Source: Phycomyces nitens (Eukaryota > Mucoromycota > Mucoromycetes > Mucorales > Phycomycetaceae). From it: a stretch of DNA of 64,000 bases. Below, in pieces: positions 24,125 to 34,779 of this stretch; positions within the stretch are counted from its first letter, which is position 1, and each line of letters starts with the position of its first letter. The position numbers were made by a program, and so were the translations under genes. Under the pieces are notes generated by a model that had not been told where the DNA came from, searched no databases, and saw only the letters and a program-made list of their open reading frames with translations. The stretch covers positions 6,634,001 through 6,698,000 of the forward strand of contig JAHRBC010000003.1 of assembly GCA_022702545.1 (NCBI GenBank), given 5' to 3'.

Positions 24125-24644
24125 ATGTAATTGTATAATATACACGCCATTAGGATAGTGCATCCTTGTGTTTTAGCAAAGCAATAAAACCTATGTTCCC
24201 TAATTAATATTAAAGTACACCCAGTTTACTGTGTGGATCGTGTTTTTTGTTCAAAAAGTTAAATGCATGTATGGTGGGACAGCAGGTTAAATTACTTGTA
24301 ACAATAAACTTTTGTGGCCCATAGAGAGGTTTTATTTCTAATTTTTGAGGTTTGGAATTCTGTTTTTGAACAAATATTCTACAAAAAGGAAAGGCAGGCC
24401 GTGTCTTATGTACTCTGCGGTAACTTGGTACTTCTGTTAGCTTATTTTGCCAAGTGTTACTCTTCTGTAGTATCCATTGTTTCTTTAACTTTCTCGGATA
24501 TCTATTGGAATTTCCAAACACGGTTTTTTTTTGTAAATCATAAAAATAAGGTATGTGGTGTCATATACATTTCCAATTTAGCTTCACGATCTAACCTCCC
24601 AAAACAAATTAAAAAGTATTGTTCCACGACATAGCTTATTTCCT

Positions 24645-24657
24645 GTTGCTAGGCAAC
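24645..24657. promoter_or_regulatory. RFX/Crt1-type X-box
   Basis: GTTGCTAGGCAAC is a perfect-looking imperfect palindrome matching the X-box bound by RFX-family winged-helix factors (GTTGCCATGGCAAC type; Crt1/Rfx1 in yeasts). It lies 158 bp before the RPL23 ATG, next to an A-rich tract. The motif is visible directly; factor binding is inferred. Confidence 0.6.
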
Positions 24658-24694
24658 CAAAGAAAAAAAAAAGAAAAAAAAAAAGTACACTTTG

Positions 24695-24714
24695 CACGTG
24701 ACTAATATCACGTG
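24695..24714. promoter_or_regulatory. Two CACGTG E-boxes 14 bp apart
   Basis: CACGTG occurs at 24695-24700 and again at 24709-24714, about 100 bp before the RPL23 start. CACGTG is the core bound by bHLH factors such as Cbf1, a known regulator of ribosomal protein genes in several fungi. The spacing puts the two sites about 1.3 helical turns apart. The function is inferred. Confidence 0.6.
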
Positions 24715-24814
24715 ATTGACGCGGGAAGCGATTTGGTTTCCTTCCCCGAAAGAAACATGAGGCCCTGTTTGGCTCAGCTGTAAAGACTTTCTCTTTCATT
24801 TGAATTTCTGCACA

Positions 24815-25671
24815 ATGCCTAAAGGTGTGTACTGTTGCTGTGTCTAACCAGAGATAATGATGGATGGGAATGGGATGGATGGATTGGTTTGGCAGCCGAT
24901 AGAAGATGGATGGAGATAATGTAAAATATAAGCGATACACAGTTACGACTTCCGAACCAAATAGCAATAATGATAACACCCACACCCGCACGTCTTTCTC
25001 CCGCCGACCAATACAACCCTTTGGAAATAAACGCCAAAAACCATATTATATCTACATTACTGAAAAGGATGAGACCAAGTTCATTTGACTCACCCGTCCG
25101 CATGAACTTTCTTTCTTCTTGTTCTCAGTTAGCATTTCCGGCACAAAGTACCGCATGACCCTCGGTCTGCCCGTTGGTGCTGTCATGAACTGCGCCGATA
25201 ACAGTGGTGCCAAGAACTTGTACGTCATTGCCGTCCGTAACATCAAGGGTCGTCTTAACAGACTCCCCGCTGCCGGTGCTGGTGACATGGTTGTCGCTTC
25301 CGTCAAGAAGGGAAAGCCCGAGTTGAGAAAGAAGGGTATGCAAAGAGTGCAAAAATATATAGTGGGGGAGTGGATTGAAGATTAAATACCTTTGTGTCAA
25401 TTTGTTAGTCATGCCCGCTGTTGTCATTCGTCAGCGTAAGGCCTGGCGCCGCAGAGATGGTGTCTTCCTCTACTTCGAGGATAACGCCGGTGTCATTGTT
25501 AACGTAAGCTTTGTGAACGTGCATACTTTTTTTAGTTTGATTACTCATGTCAATTACGTAAATCATTAGCCCAAGGGTGAGATGAAGGGTTCCGCCATCA
25601 CTGGCCCCGTTGCCAAGGAGTGCGCTGATTTGTGGCCCCGTATTGCCTCTGCTTCCGGTACCGTCGTCTAA
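24815..25671 (+). CDS. RPL23: 60S ribosomal protein uL14 (RPL23)
   Basis: Large-subunit protein at the subunit interface. Four exons: 24815-24824, 25129-25335, 25409-25503 and 25570-25671, giving 137 aa (human 140). Landmarks: [80 protein letters not shown] and DLWPRIAS. The first exon is only 10 nt (Met-Pro-Lys plus one base) followed by a 304-nt intron, a typical layout for ribosomal-protein genes. The spliced N-terminus ([13 protein letters not shown]) lacks the usual basic KRGRGG stretch, so an unrecognised micro-exon or another first exon is possible. The promoter carries an X-box and two E-boxes. Codon bias is strong, as expected for high expression. Confidence 0.95.
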
Positions 25672-28660
25672 ACGATTGGTATTGCATAATTAGGCTGTTT
25701 ACCTACCACAATCATAAATAATAAAAAAATATTGGTTTCCTCAAAGTCTAGCGTACTTTTAAATGTAAAATGTATAATTATTATGCGCTGGAAAAGCGCA
25801 AATTTTTTATCAAATCATAATTTTGAAATATGATTATATTTATACTTTTGAAATCCATTTGAATTGGTGTTATTTATTATTGCTATTTCCTGCAAAAGAA
25901 CAGCGAGTTGTCAAAGACACTGGTTCATATAGCTAGTGTACAATGAAAAGAATAATAATAATAAAAAGGCGCAGTATTCACGAATAATAATCAACTCTTT
26001 AGTTGATTATATCGTATAGATAAACCAATTGTTAGTTTGCCCACGTATTTTAATTGATATTCACCACTATAAGTGCGTCTTGGAATATGAATAGACGAGT
26101 ATAGTTATTTGGGGTTTTGACGTAAAGTACGTAGCGAAAGTTGCTCATTGATTTAAACACCGATTGTAACCTAATATTGTTTCCCACACCAATGCATGAA
26201 TTTTATGATTTTTTGTTTATACTTTTAGGATATTACTTGTCATATCTAGCACCTATATATCGAACTACAGTTAATGAAACTACTCTTTTATCATTACATT
26301 TTTCTATGATGGTATGCACAACAATGTCTTTGGTAGAGTATTAAACTTCTCTTGACTACAAGAGATAGCTCTTCAACGCCGGATAAGAATCTATATTGAA
26401 TTCATGTCTTTTTACATCAAAAAAATCCTTTATATAGCATATACCATCCATATATTTTCAATTATGCATTTCATCAAAGGCCCATTAAACTAAATAGCTT
26501 TAGTACTCACTTAATTAGCACATTTAATCAGTCGTTTTTTTTTTGAAAGTACAACTAGGTTGTGTAGTTGGATAACGGAAATTTATTCAAACTATAGTGT
26601 GATAATTAAAAGACAAGGGATATATATATATGCCTTTAGTTTTGCGTAATCTGTATTACACTCAAGGATTAAAATATTTAGAGACATATATTTTAATTCT
26701 TGAAGTAAGCCTACCCAAGGCTTATCATACATAATTATTTTTTTTGCGCGTGAATGCTCTAGACTCAGCTTTTCACAAGTGTAAATGGTATGAAGATGGG
26801 AAATAATAGACAATAAATTCTTAGTTATGGTTTCCAATAAAACCGTGAAAATAAGGCTAGCCTGACTGACTATAATATTTTAAGCTAGATATCATATAAA
26901 ACTTTTTTTTTCTTTAATCTTGTGCTCACATCAATTGGTGTTATTTAGTCCTGATTATCACACTTGAATTTAATTGATGAGTTTAATACTTGCTAAAGTA
27001 TTTAGCTTAGAATAGTTTTTATAAATGTTATAGAAGCATGTTTTTAAAATAGGAATTGTATCTCATTAAACCATCTTGACAATATAGTATTTTTTTCTCA
27101 CCATTATGGTTGTAAAATTTATTTTTCGATATTTTTTTACCCCTTTATTTTCAATGTGGTGCAAATAGACGACGCGTAACTTGAAATTTTCAAAATTTTG
27201 TCTTTGTACCCCTCTTGCTCTTCATCTATTGGTCCATCAATGTTCAAGCTTGAATACCATCTAGTCCCACACTTCTTGAGCATGTCCTTCCAGTTTCATT
27301 ATTTTCCAATACATATTACAAGAGAAACAAGCGTTTGAATTCTGAAACACTTTAGCGGATTTTCCTGCCTCCTTAAAATGCTGGATTTTTTGTTTACATT
27401 TCCATATTTGTCCACTGTTTTCACGCTTTTATGCCAACGCGTACCAAATCACTGACAAAAACTAATGTCGAATAAAATGTCGAAATGATCAATTGCACAT
27501 TACATTACCATTAGCGCATTATAGTCTTGCTAGGCACTCTATGAGCCACCCTATTACTATTACAATGCTCCATGCTCATCATTTACACCAAATTCAGCAC
27601 ACTATATAAGTACATGCCATCTCAACACATTACAACAGCAAAAACTCAGCATCTCTGCAATGCATTCTCAATCAAGGCTGTACTATCTTAATCGCCATGA
27701 TCATTCAATGGACAAATCATTTTGATCTTCATATATATATATAAAGTAATAGTTTGGTAACACACGATCAAAGCATAACCCTTTTTTTTTACCAAATAAT
27801 CTATTGGAATATGCAACTCATGGTATAATACAAAAAATGAATCTGTATTGGAAGCTTTAAACCGTGGTTTTTGTTTTATTACTAAATATACCATGTAGCC
27901 TTTGTTTTCAATATTAAATATGTGTACCAAAGTGTATTCTTGGCACCAAATTGCAGTCGTCAATTTATGGATGTAAAGAAGTTAAGAAAAAATGAAACTT
28001 CTTTAAATACCGCATATAACTTGCCCTTGTCTCTCCCACAAATGAACAATATAATGCTCTTTGTTTACACCTTTAAGATCTTGCATAATGGCAGTATTAA
28101 CTAGTATTTAAATTCCAAGAATCTTGGTCACAGACAAGCCACACATGCTTTTAGGAATGTGATAGACACAGCTATTTTAAGTAGTAGAAAACTATTCTAT
28201 TTGGTAAATATAGTAGTTACATTAGATTTCATGTCAATACTCTATACATGCTATTCTTTGCTCTTGTGTGGAACTGGTCAGTAATATAATGAGCCGGACA
28301 ATGTAATTTTAACAACATAAAAGCTATTTGCACAAAGCCAAGTGTGTAAAAATCAAAGAGTTCAAGACATTTGGTATTGACTAGAAATACAGTCTCGAAT
28401 AAAAAATATATATAATCAATCGTATTAAATAAACCCCTTCTCTGGTCAAAAAGAGTATGGAAAATGACTATGTGGACCAAAATACTTTTTGTTTTAAAAA
28501 AAAATTGAAATTTACGGGGTGTGAAAACAGTAATTTTCTACAGTTAGCAGTCCGGTGCACATGACATTTGCGGTCTACGTCATGAAAAGTTGCCCAATGT
28601 GTGGTGTGGTCTGTTCCAATTATCTCTCTGTTCATCCAGACAGCAAATCATTCAACGGCC
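25672..28660. other. Intergenic, AT-rich, no supported gene
   Basis: About 3 kb between RPL23 and SNW1. The longest frames (67-91 codons) have no family features. Short ATA and (AT)n tracts occur, for example at about 25952 and 27730. I see no tRNA or recognisable transposon protein. Confidence 0.4.
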
Positions 28661-30727
28661 ATGGCAACTCTTTCAAGGTAGACCAAATAGATGCATAGAT
28701 CTAGGGTTAATCATACCCATCTCTTAGTATCTTGCCTAAACCTCGTCAGGCGGTGGAGTCAACAACCGATACAACACCAAATTACGAGAAACAGATCAAT
28801 CAACTTGTCTCCACACGTAACGCTAATCGGATCCCACCTTACGGGCAACGCAAATCATTCCGTCCACGCTACCCGGAAGACTATGGAAATGGTGGTGCAT
28901 TTCCCGAAATTCATATTGCCCAATACCCACTTGACATGGGTCGCAACAAGGGCGGCAGAGCAACCGAAACTAGTGGTGGTGCATTGACACTCCAGGTAGA
29001 TTCTGATGGAAATGTCAAATACGATGCAATTGCGCGCCAAGGTCACAATGACAACCGAATCGTCCATACTTCTCTTAAAGATGTCGTTCCATTGAGCGAA
29101 CGCAAAGATGTTGATGTCGAAAAGTTGACGATGGATCGTCCCAGCGAAGAGGAAGTCCAGAGTGTGGCTGACAAGACTCGTGCAGCTCTTGAAAAGATTG
29201 TAAACGGAAAGATTGCTGCTGCCCAGCCAAAAAACGTTGTAAAGACGTCTGGAGGAACCAACAAAGATCCTACTTATATTCGATACACACCAGCACAGAG
29301 CCAGAATAACGACACATTTAACTCTGGCGCCAAACAGCGGATTATTCGTATGGTAGATGCTCCTACAGATCCAATGGCTCCTCCTAGTTTTTTGCACAAG
29401 AAAGTACCTCGTGGTCCTCCCTCTCCACCTGCACCCGTAATGCACTCACCTCCTAAGAAATTGACAGCTAAAGAACAAGCTGAATGGGTCATCCCACCTT
29501 GTATTTCAAATTGGAAGAACACAAAGGGTTATACAATCCCATTAGATAAACGACTAGCAGCAGATGGTCGTGGCTTACAAGAATTGACAATTAATGATAA
29601 CTTTGCCAAATTCTCGGAAGCTTTGTATGCTGCTGATCGACACGCAAGAGAGGAAGTCAGACAGAGAAACTTGATGCAGCAGAAACTTGCACAGAAACAA
29701 AAGGAAACTGAGGAAGAGAAATTGAGAAACTTGGCTCAAAGGGCACGCGAAGAGAGGTAATAACAAATATCTTCTTTTATTAGGATAATAATGAGAAGAT
29801 TGTAATAACCTAAATGTTGCTTAGATCTGGACTAAAGCCATCATCATCGGCAGCAGCTTCGGCTGATTTACCTGTGCCGTCTAACCGCCCTACAGCCGCT
29901 TCATTGATGCCAGACTATGACTCTTCTGATGAGTCCGGATCTGACAGGTCTGACGACGAGAGTAATGACAGTGATTCGGATAGACGTGGTCGTGGTCGTC
30001 GTGACTCAGATGAGGCAAAGGCTAGAGAACGTGATCAGTTGAGACGCGAAAGACAAAAGCAGAGAGAGCGTGAATTGCGTATGAACAAGATGGGTACAGA
30101 AGCAAAGGCAAAGCATCTCGCACGGTAAGCGAATATATCAATTGAATAGAAAAAAAGTATAGGTTCTCACATTAGACTCTAGTGAGCAAGGCCGTGATAT
30201 ATCTGAAAAGATCGCACTCGGTCTGGCTAAACCTACTCTCAGTAAAGAGAGTATGTATGATGCCCGTCTATTCAATCAGTCCGAGGGTATCAACTCAGGA
30301 TTCAAGGACGATGAATGTAAGTAGTTTATAGCATAAAGTGTAGAATGAATTGTAGCTGATACGTTTAATGTTTGTAGCTTACAGCTTGTATGATAAGCCT
30401 CTCTTTGCTCAACAAGCATCTTCGATCTATAAATTCAAGGGCAAGGGCAACTCAGATGTACTAGGAAGCACAGATGCAGACGACATTGAGCAGTCTATCA
30501 AACAAGACAAGTTTGGCATTGGCAGAAAGGGATTCCAAGGTGCTGAGGGTGGCGAGGGATCTAGTGGCCCAGTCGAATTCGAAAAGGAGACAATCGGAGG
30601 ACGACAGAAGCCCAAGGATGCAGACAAGGATGTGTTTGGCTTGGACACTTTCTTGAACAAGGCCAAGAAGGGAAAGAGAGCACGAGAAGATGACGGCAGT
30701 GATGATGAGGATAGACGAAAAAGATAG
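28661..30727 (+). CDS. SNW1: SNW-domain spliceosome factor (SKIP/Prp45)
   Basis: Component of the activated spliceosome (NTC-related); in animals also a transcription coregulator. Five exons: 28661-28677, 28728-29756, 29825-30124, 30183-30316, 30378-30727, 609 aa. The SNW region is clear: GNGGAFPEIHIAQYPLDMGR near the N-terminus, KYDAIARQG, YIRYTPAQ, FNSGAKQRIIRMVDAP, PRGPPSPPAPVMHSPPKK, IPPCISNWKNTKGYTIPLDK and RLAADGRGLQ. After it come coiled-coil-prone charged segments, an acidic Ser/Asp stretch (DYDSSDESGSDRSDDES), ARLFNQSEGINSGF and the C-terminal DVFGLDTFLNKAKK. The first exon of 17 nt encodes Met-Ala-Thr-Leu-Ser. The fungal and human proteins align end to end, so the model should be complete. 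Confidence 0.96.
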
Positions 30728-31340
30728 ATAATGATTATATAGCCCAATCTCCCTTTTTCTCTATTATATATCATATTTTTGTCTGTTAACAAATTATGCC
30801 ACTTTGCAATCGAGGCAAATGAGGCTACACAAGAGAGCCATTTGTATCTGGTTTTTAGGGGAAAATATACAAATCAAGAATGTGCCACAATAACAATATA
30901 TCATCAATTGAATAGAGTGGACTCCTAGTCAAGTGTGTCGTAAATATGCAAAGGCCTTGCTATTAATACTATCCTAAAATAAGGATGTGCCGATGTTTCC
31001 AATGTAGCCAGTTGTTTTCTTTGGTTTTATCTTGCAGCGATCTTATGTCCAAGGCTTTGTAACATGTTTGGCTTGATCTGTCTAAACATCCAACAAAAGA
31101 CAAAAACAACGCCTAAAAATGGAAATGCCCAGAGGTTACTTAACATCTTGTATTAGATCCATAAATAACTATTTTAGCTGTCGATTAACACTGAAAAGGT
31201 TTTCAAATGTGTAATAATGGAAAGTTGAAAACAATGCTATACATTAGCTAGTCCAAGTATCTTGAGTAATATTTTTATCTGGATAAATCTCCCAGTCTTC
31301 TTCTTCTTTATTCAATCAATCTTTTTATAATAATATATCA
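30728..31340. other. Intergenic, no supported gene
   Basis: 3' flank of SNW1 and promoter of the TMEM198-like gene. It is AT-rich with a CT-rich stretch (about 31290-31320) just before the next ATG. Nothing else seen. Confidence 0.5.
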
Positions 31341-32791
31341 ATGCGCTCTTACAGGACACTCCAAGCGATTGTCTTGCTTCTCGTCTGCTTAATTACTCAA
31401 ATTAAAGCCTATGTCATTAGTCCAAGCCCAACCAAAACCACGAATGATTACATATTGAGACATGGTACTGCATTGGCCAAACCCACAGATCCACCGCAGT
31501 TGAGACATCGAGCAGGTTCAAGACGCAATCTTGACGATACTCTGAGTCTCTATCAAGATTGGGCCAAAGTTTGCAATTCCAACAGTGATAAGGAAGTGAA
31601 CCAGAAACTCCAAGACATACGTGCGCGAGGTGTTGATGATCCCAATGTCCAAAAACTTTGGCAGACCATAACCGAGACAGTATACTGTGGAAATGGACAT
31701 GTAAAGACTGTCACTACAACAATCACAAAATCTGCAAAGCCTTCTGCTACTCCAGCAGCAAGTGGAAATGGAACTGTTGTCTGCAACGATACATGTTGGA
31801 GCGATTATCTATGGCGTACGTATTCTTGAACAGTAAAGAAAGCTATTTTACTAAAAGATTACTCTGTAAACCCCTTTAGATACATACGGCTATGGAGTCA
31901 GTGCTGCTCAGGGTTTTACTGGAACTGTGTTGATGCTTCTTGGTATCTATTTCTTGCTTTTTGGCTATCGATTCTTCCGCTCTACACTGGCCTTGGTTGG
32001 CTTTGTATTTTTTGGTAAATCAAGATATAAATGTACTTCCTTTAGACTATACTCTAACCCTAATTCTTTTCTTGTAACAAATAGCTGCCATGACCTGGAT
32101 CGGTCTGGTCAATAATGAGCCTCCCTTTGGTTATCCACACAACGAGATTGTATACGTTTGTGTTCCAGTAGGACTTGGTATCGTTGGTGCAATTTTATTC
32201 ATTTTTGTGTATCCAGTGGCGATATACTTTGTGGGTGGTAAGTTGCTTTCAATTTGTTTATACACAACCTAACATTACATTACCTTTTTAGCTCTTGGAG
32301 GATATTTCCTTGCAGTATTCATTCTTGGCTGGAAATCATCTCTCGTTATTCAAATCGTAAGTCCATTTTAATCCATTACAATATTGTTATTCTTACATCT
32401 TTCCATCTGGATTTTATAGGAAGTCGCCAGAATCTGCTTTATCGTTGGTCTTGGTGTGGTCATGGCTATTCTTGTATTTATGATAGAAAGCTATACCATA
32501 ATTTTCTGCACAGCATTCGTGGGCGCATATCTCTTGATGCTTGGACTCGACCTATTTATCCACACTGGATTCGTTAATTCCTGGCTCCTGATCTTTGATG
32601 GAAATTCGCACCACCACAATGCCTATATCATGAAGGTCCCTCTCTATGTTATGTTATCCTTTATCATCGTATTTACACTAGTGTCCATTGGCTGGCAGTA
32701 TTATTGGAACATCAAGAAATTGCAGCGGTACTTTGGTATCAACGTTGTTGCTGCAAAAGAGAAAGTGGTCATCGTAGAAGAGAAAAGTTAG
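31341..32791 (+). CDS. TMEM198/DUF4203-like multispanning membrane protein
   Basis: Five exons: 31341-31815, 31880-32014, 32085-32237, 32292-32356, 32420-32791, 399 aa. A hydrophobic N-terminus (LQAIVLLLVCLITQIKA) looks like a signal peptide. It is followed by a ~140-residue polar luminal or extracellular region with NGT sequons and a CNDTCW pair of cysteines. Seven hydrophobic segments follow: GTVLMLLGIYFLLFGYRFF, STLALVGFVFFAAMTW, VGLGIVGAILFIFVY, YFLAVFILGW, the ICFIVGLGVVMAILVF region, FVGAYLLMLGLDLF, and YVMLSFIIVFTLVSIGW. This arrangement and the GYRFF/GG motifs match the DUF4203 (TMEM198) family of fungal membrane proteins. Animal TMEM198 acts in Wnt signalling; the fungal role is unknown. 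Confidence 0.85.
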
Positions 32792-33939
32792 ATACGGATC
32801 AGATACTTTTCTCTTTCCAAACCAAATCAAATTAATTTTATTTTATTTTTTATTTTTTATTTTTTGCACATTATTTAATCACATATTATTTTTTCCACTT
32901 AAATCAGTCAGTAGAATAGCAGTAAAAACAATAGCCATATCAATATCTTGTAACGCAAAACTTTCTTCTGCTTGGTTAGAGATCTTTTTATCTTCACTGA
33001 GTTATTATCCCGCGGCTCCCCATTCTTTATTTTCTGCTTGAATAAGAGTGTATTCTAGTATGCTCAGTCCAAGTAAAGAAAGAAAAGAAGTATTCGATTA
33101 CGAAAAAAAAATGACAAGATATTAGTTGGATTAGTGTTTAATGGTATAAAGACAACCAATGCTTATAAGAATAAGCCTCGTTTGTTATATTATATTATAT
33201 TATATTATATTCATATAGTCAATGTGAAAACATTATCTATATATATTAAATATTCTTAAACGTACCAAACTGCGTGTCTAAATAGAATATCGTATATCAA
33301 TGTCAATGTCAATGTCAATACTGAAACAAAAAGTTATTATGCTTTATCAACAATCAAATCAACTCTGGTATATATTTTTGCAAAGAAAGCCATCATGATA
33401 CTTGAAGAATTTTGTCACATCCTTTTGCTATTTTCTTTAGACTTTTTTTTTGCAACCGCCAACTCGTGCTATCAAGAAATAAAAGAACCAAACCTCATTT
33501 TATAGATATGAAATACTTGAGCTCAAGTATGAGGTCTAATCCTTTCAAATGATTCTTGACAGTAAGCATATTTCGCAACCGCTATTATCATTATATATAT
33601 ATATATCAATGATTAAAATAATATTGCTATTAAACAATAGTACTCAACTCCAGACTTGTTAGTAATATAAGAAAAGGGGTTGAATCCAACGTCAATATTA
33701 AAGACTCGGTCTTGAAGATGCTTTTTTTCTTTTTCCAGTATTCGAGCATGTCCATTTGGCTAATGAATCTCTTTATTTCATTTCCTCACGCAAAACGTAT
33801 TTCCAAAGGGTACAATACAATTACCAATACTAGGGATGATTTTATTAAACAGAAATACTCTGATCCCTATCAAAGAAATGGGTGTATGCGATAACTGAAA
33901 ATATACTTTTAGAACCATAGCCGTATTATTATCTGCCAG
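32792..33939. other. Intergenic between convergent genes, with short tandem repeats
   Basis: Lies between the 3' ends of the TMEM198-like gene (+) and VPS55 (-). It contains a T-rich tract (about 32835-32868), a pentanucleotide (TATAT)n run at about 33185-33216 and an (AATGTC)n run at about 33299-33319. A 60-codon frame at 33712-33894 has no support. Confidence 0.5.
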
Positions 33940-34779
33940 TTACTTACTTGTACCGTACACCAGAACACCTCCAATAATACTCATAACCATAGCAGGTACA
34001 GTAATCTACACCCAAAACAATTATTAAATCAATATATATATATATATAAACTCTTTTAATATACAAAAAAAGTGCAAATCAAAACTTACCACATCTGCGT
34101 GGGCAAGTACGAATGGAAGACCTAGATAATGCATGAGAATGTTAATCATAGTTGAAGAAAGACTATTTTAAAAAAAGATATTTACAGAATCCTGTGACAA
34201 TGAGTATTCCGGTAATGAAGCGACCAGCATCTGTGAAGCTAGAGCTGTTATCGCTATCATTAAAGGTTAGTTACTAATAGAGAGACAGATCCTCTAAAAT
34301 AAACAATATTTACTCGTCACTCCACAGTTCAGAGCCATGATCCTCTGAGCATTTTCGAAATATCTCGTTGGGCAGTGGTGCAAGTACGTATGTAGCCACT
34401 ATTTATACTCATCAATACAAGACATAATATCAATAGTATTCATAAAGGCTTACCGACGAGCAAAGGCCACCAATTACTACAAGAAACTTATTATGATTTA
34501 TTCTTGATTTACTTTATCACAAAGCTTACTTGTAAAGTGCACATGACAGAATGACAAAAAGGAATCCTATGGCAAGTACGAAAGCAAGGCCGATGATACT
34601 GGAAGCAAAGAGAACAAAAAGCCATTTATAGGTTTACTTAATCTTTTAATCCTCGTAGAAAAATGGATTTATTGATGTATGCCATTTGTTACCTACGCTA
34701 GAGAACAAATAAAGCCAGACGTTAGCCTTTACAAAGTATGCTTTTTTTATTTTACAATCAGCCTCCATTCTTTCTTCAT
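33940..34779 (-). CDS. VPS55: Vps55 / OB-RGRP endosomal membrane protein
   Basis: Small four-span membrane protein that works with Vps68 in late endosome-to-vacuole transport. Eight exons: 34756-34779, 34693-34697, 34598-34530, 34476-34454, 34398-34314, 34253-34186, 34121-34090, 34005-33940, all in phase, 123 aa (yeast 140). Landmarks: SIIGLAFVLAIGFLFVILSC, ALYNNWWPLLV, YVLAPLPNEIF, ITGILIVTGFCLPFVLAHAD and a last span IIGGVLVYGTS. The second exon is only 5 nt (CGTAG); it restores frame between the start MKKEWRLI and the first membrane span, and a good branch site (GCTAACG) precedes it. An alternative first exon (ATG at about 34849, MAGLK) looks like the animal N-terminus but cannot be spliced in frame. 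No single open frame over 60 codons exists, so the gene is easily missed. Confidence 0.88.

Larger units (their letters stand above)
24125..24814. other. CDA-RPL23 intergenic region and RPL23 promoter
   Basis: 690 bp between two plus-strand genes. The left half has only antisense-like frames. The right half contains the RFX-type and E-box motifs listed separately and a long A-rich tract (about 24660-24684), which may exclude nucleosomes. No gene seen. Confidence 0.6.

Noticed and set aside
23552..24163. 203-codon antisense frame and 143-codon alternate frame across chitin deacetylase exon 2
   Set aside because: They are shadows of the strongly biased codons and Ser/Ala repeats of the real plus-strand gene, which has intact catalytic motifs.
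28855..29445. 196-codon minus-strand frame inside SNW1
   Set aside because: Antisense to the conserved SNW exon.
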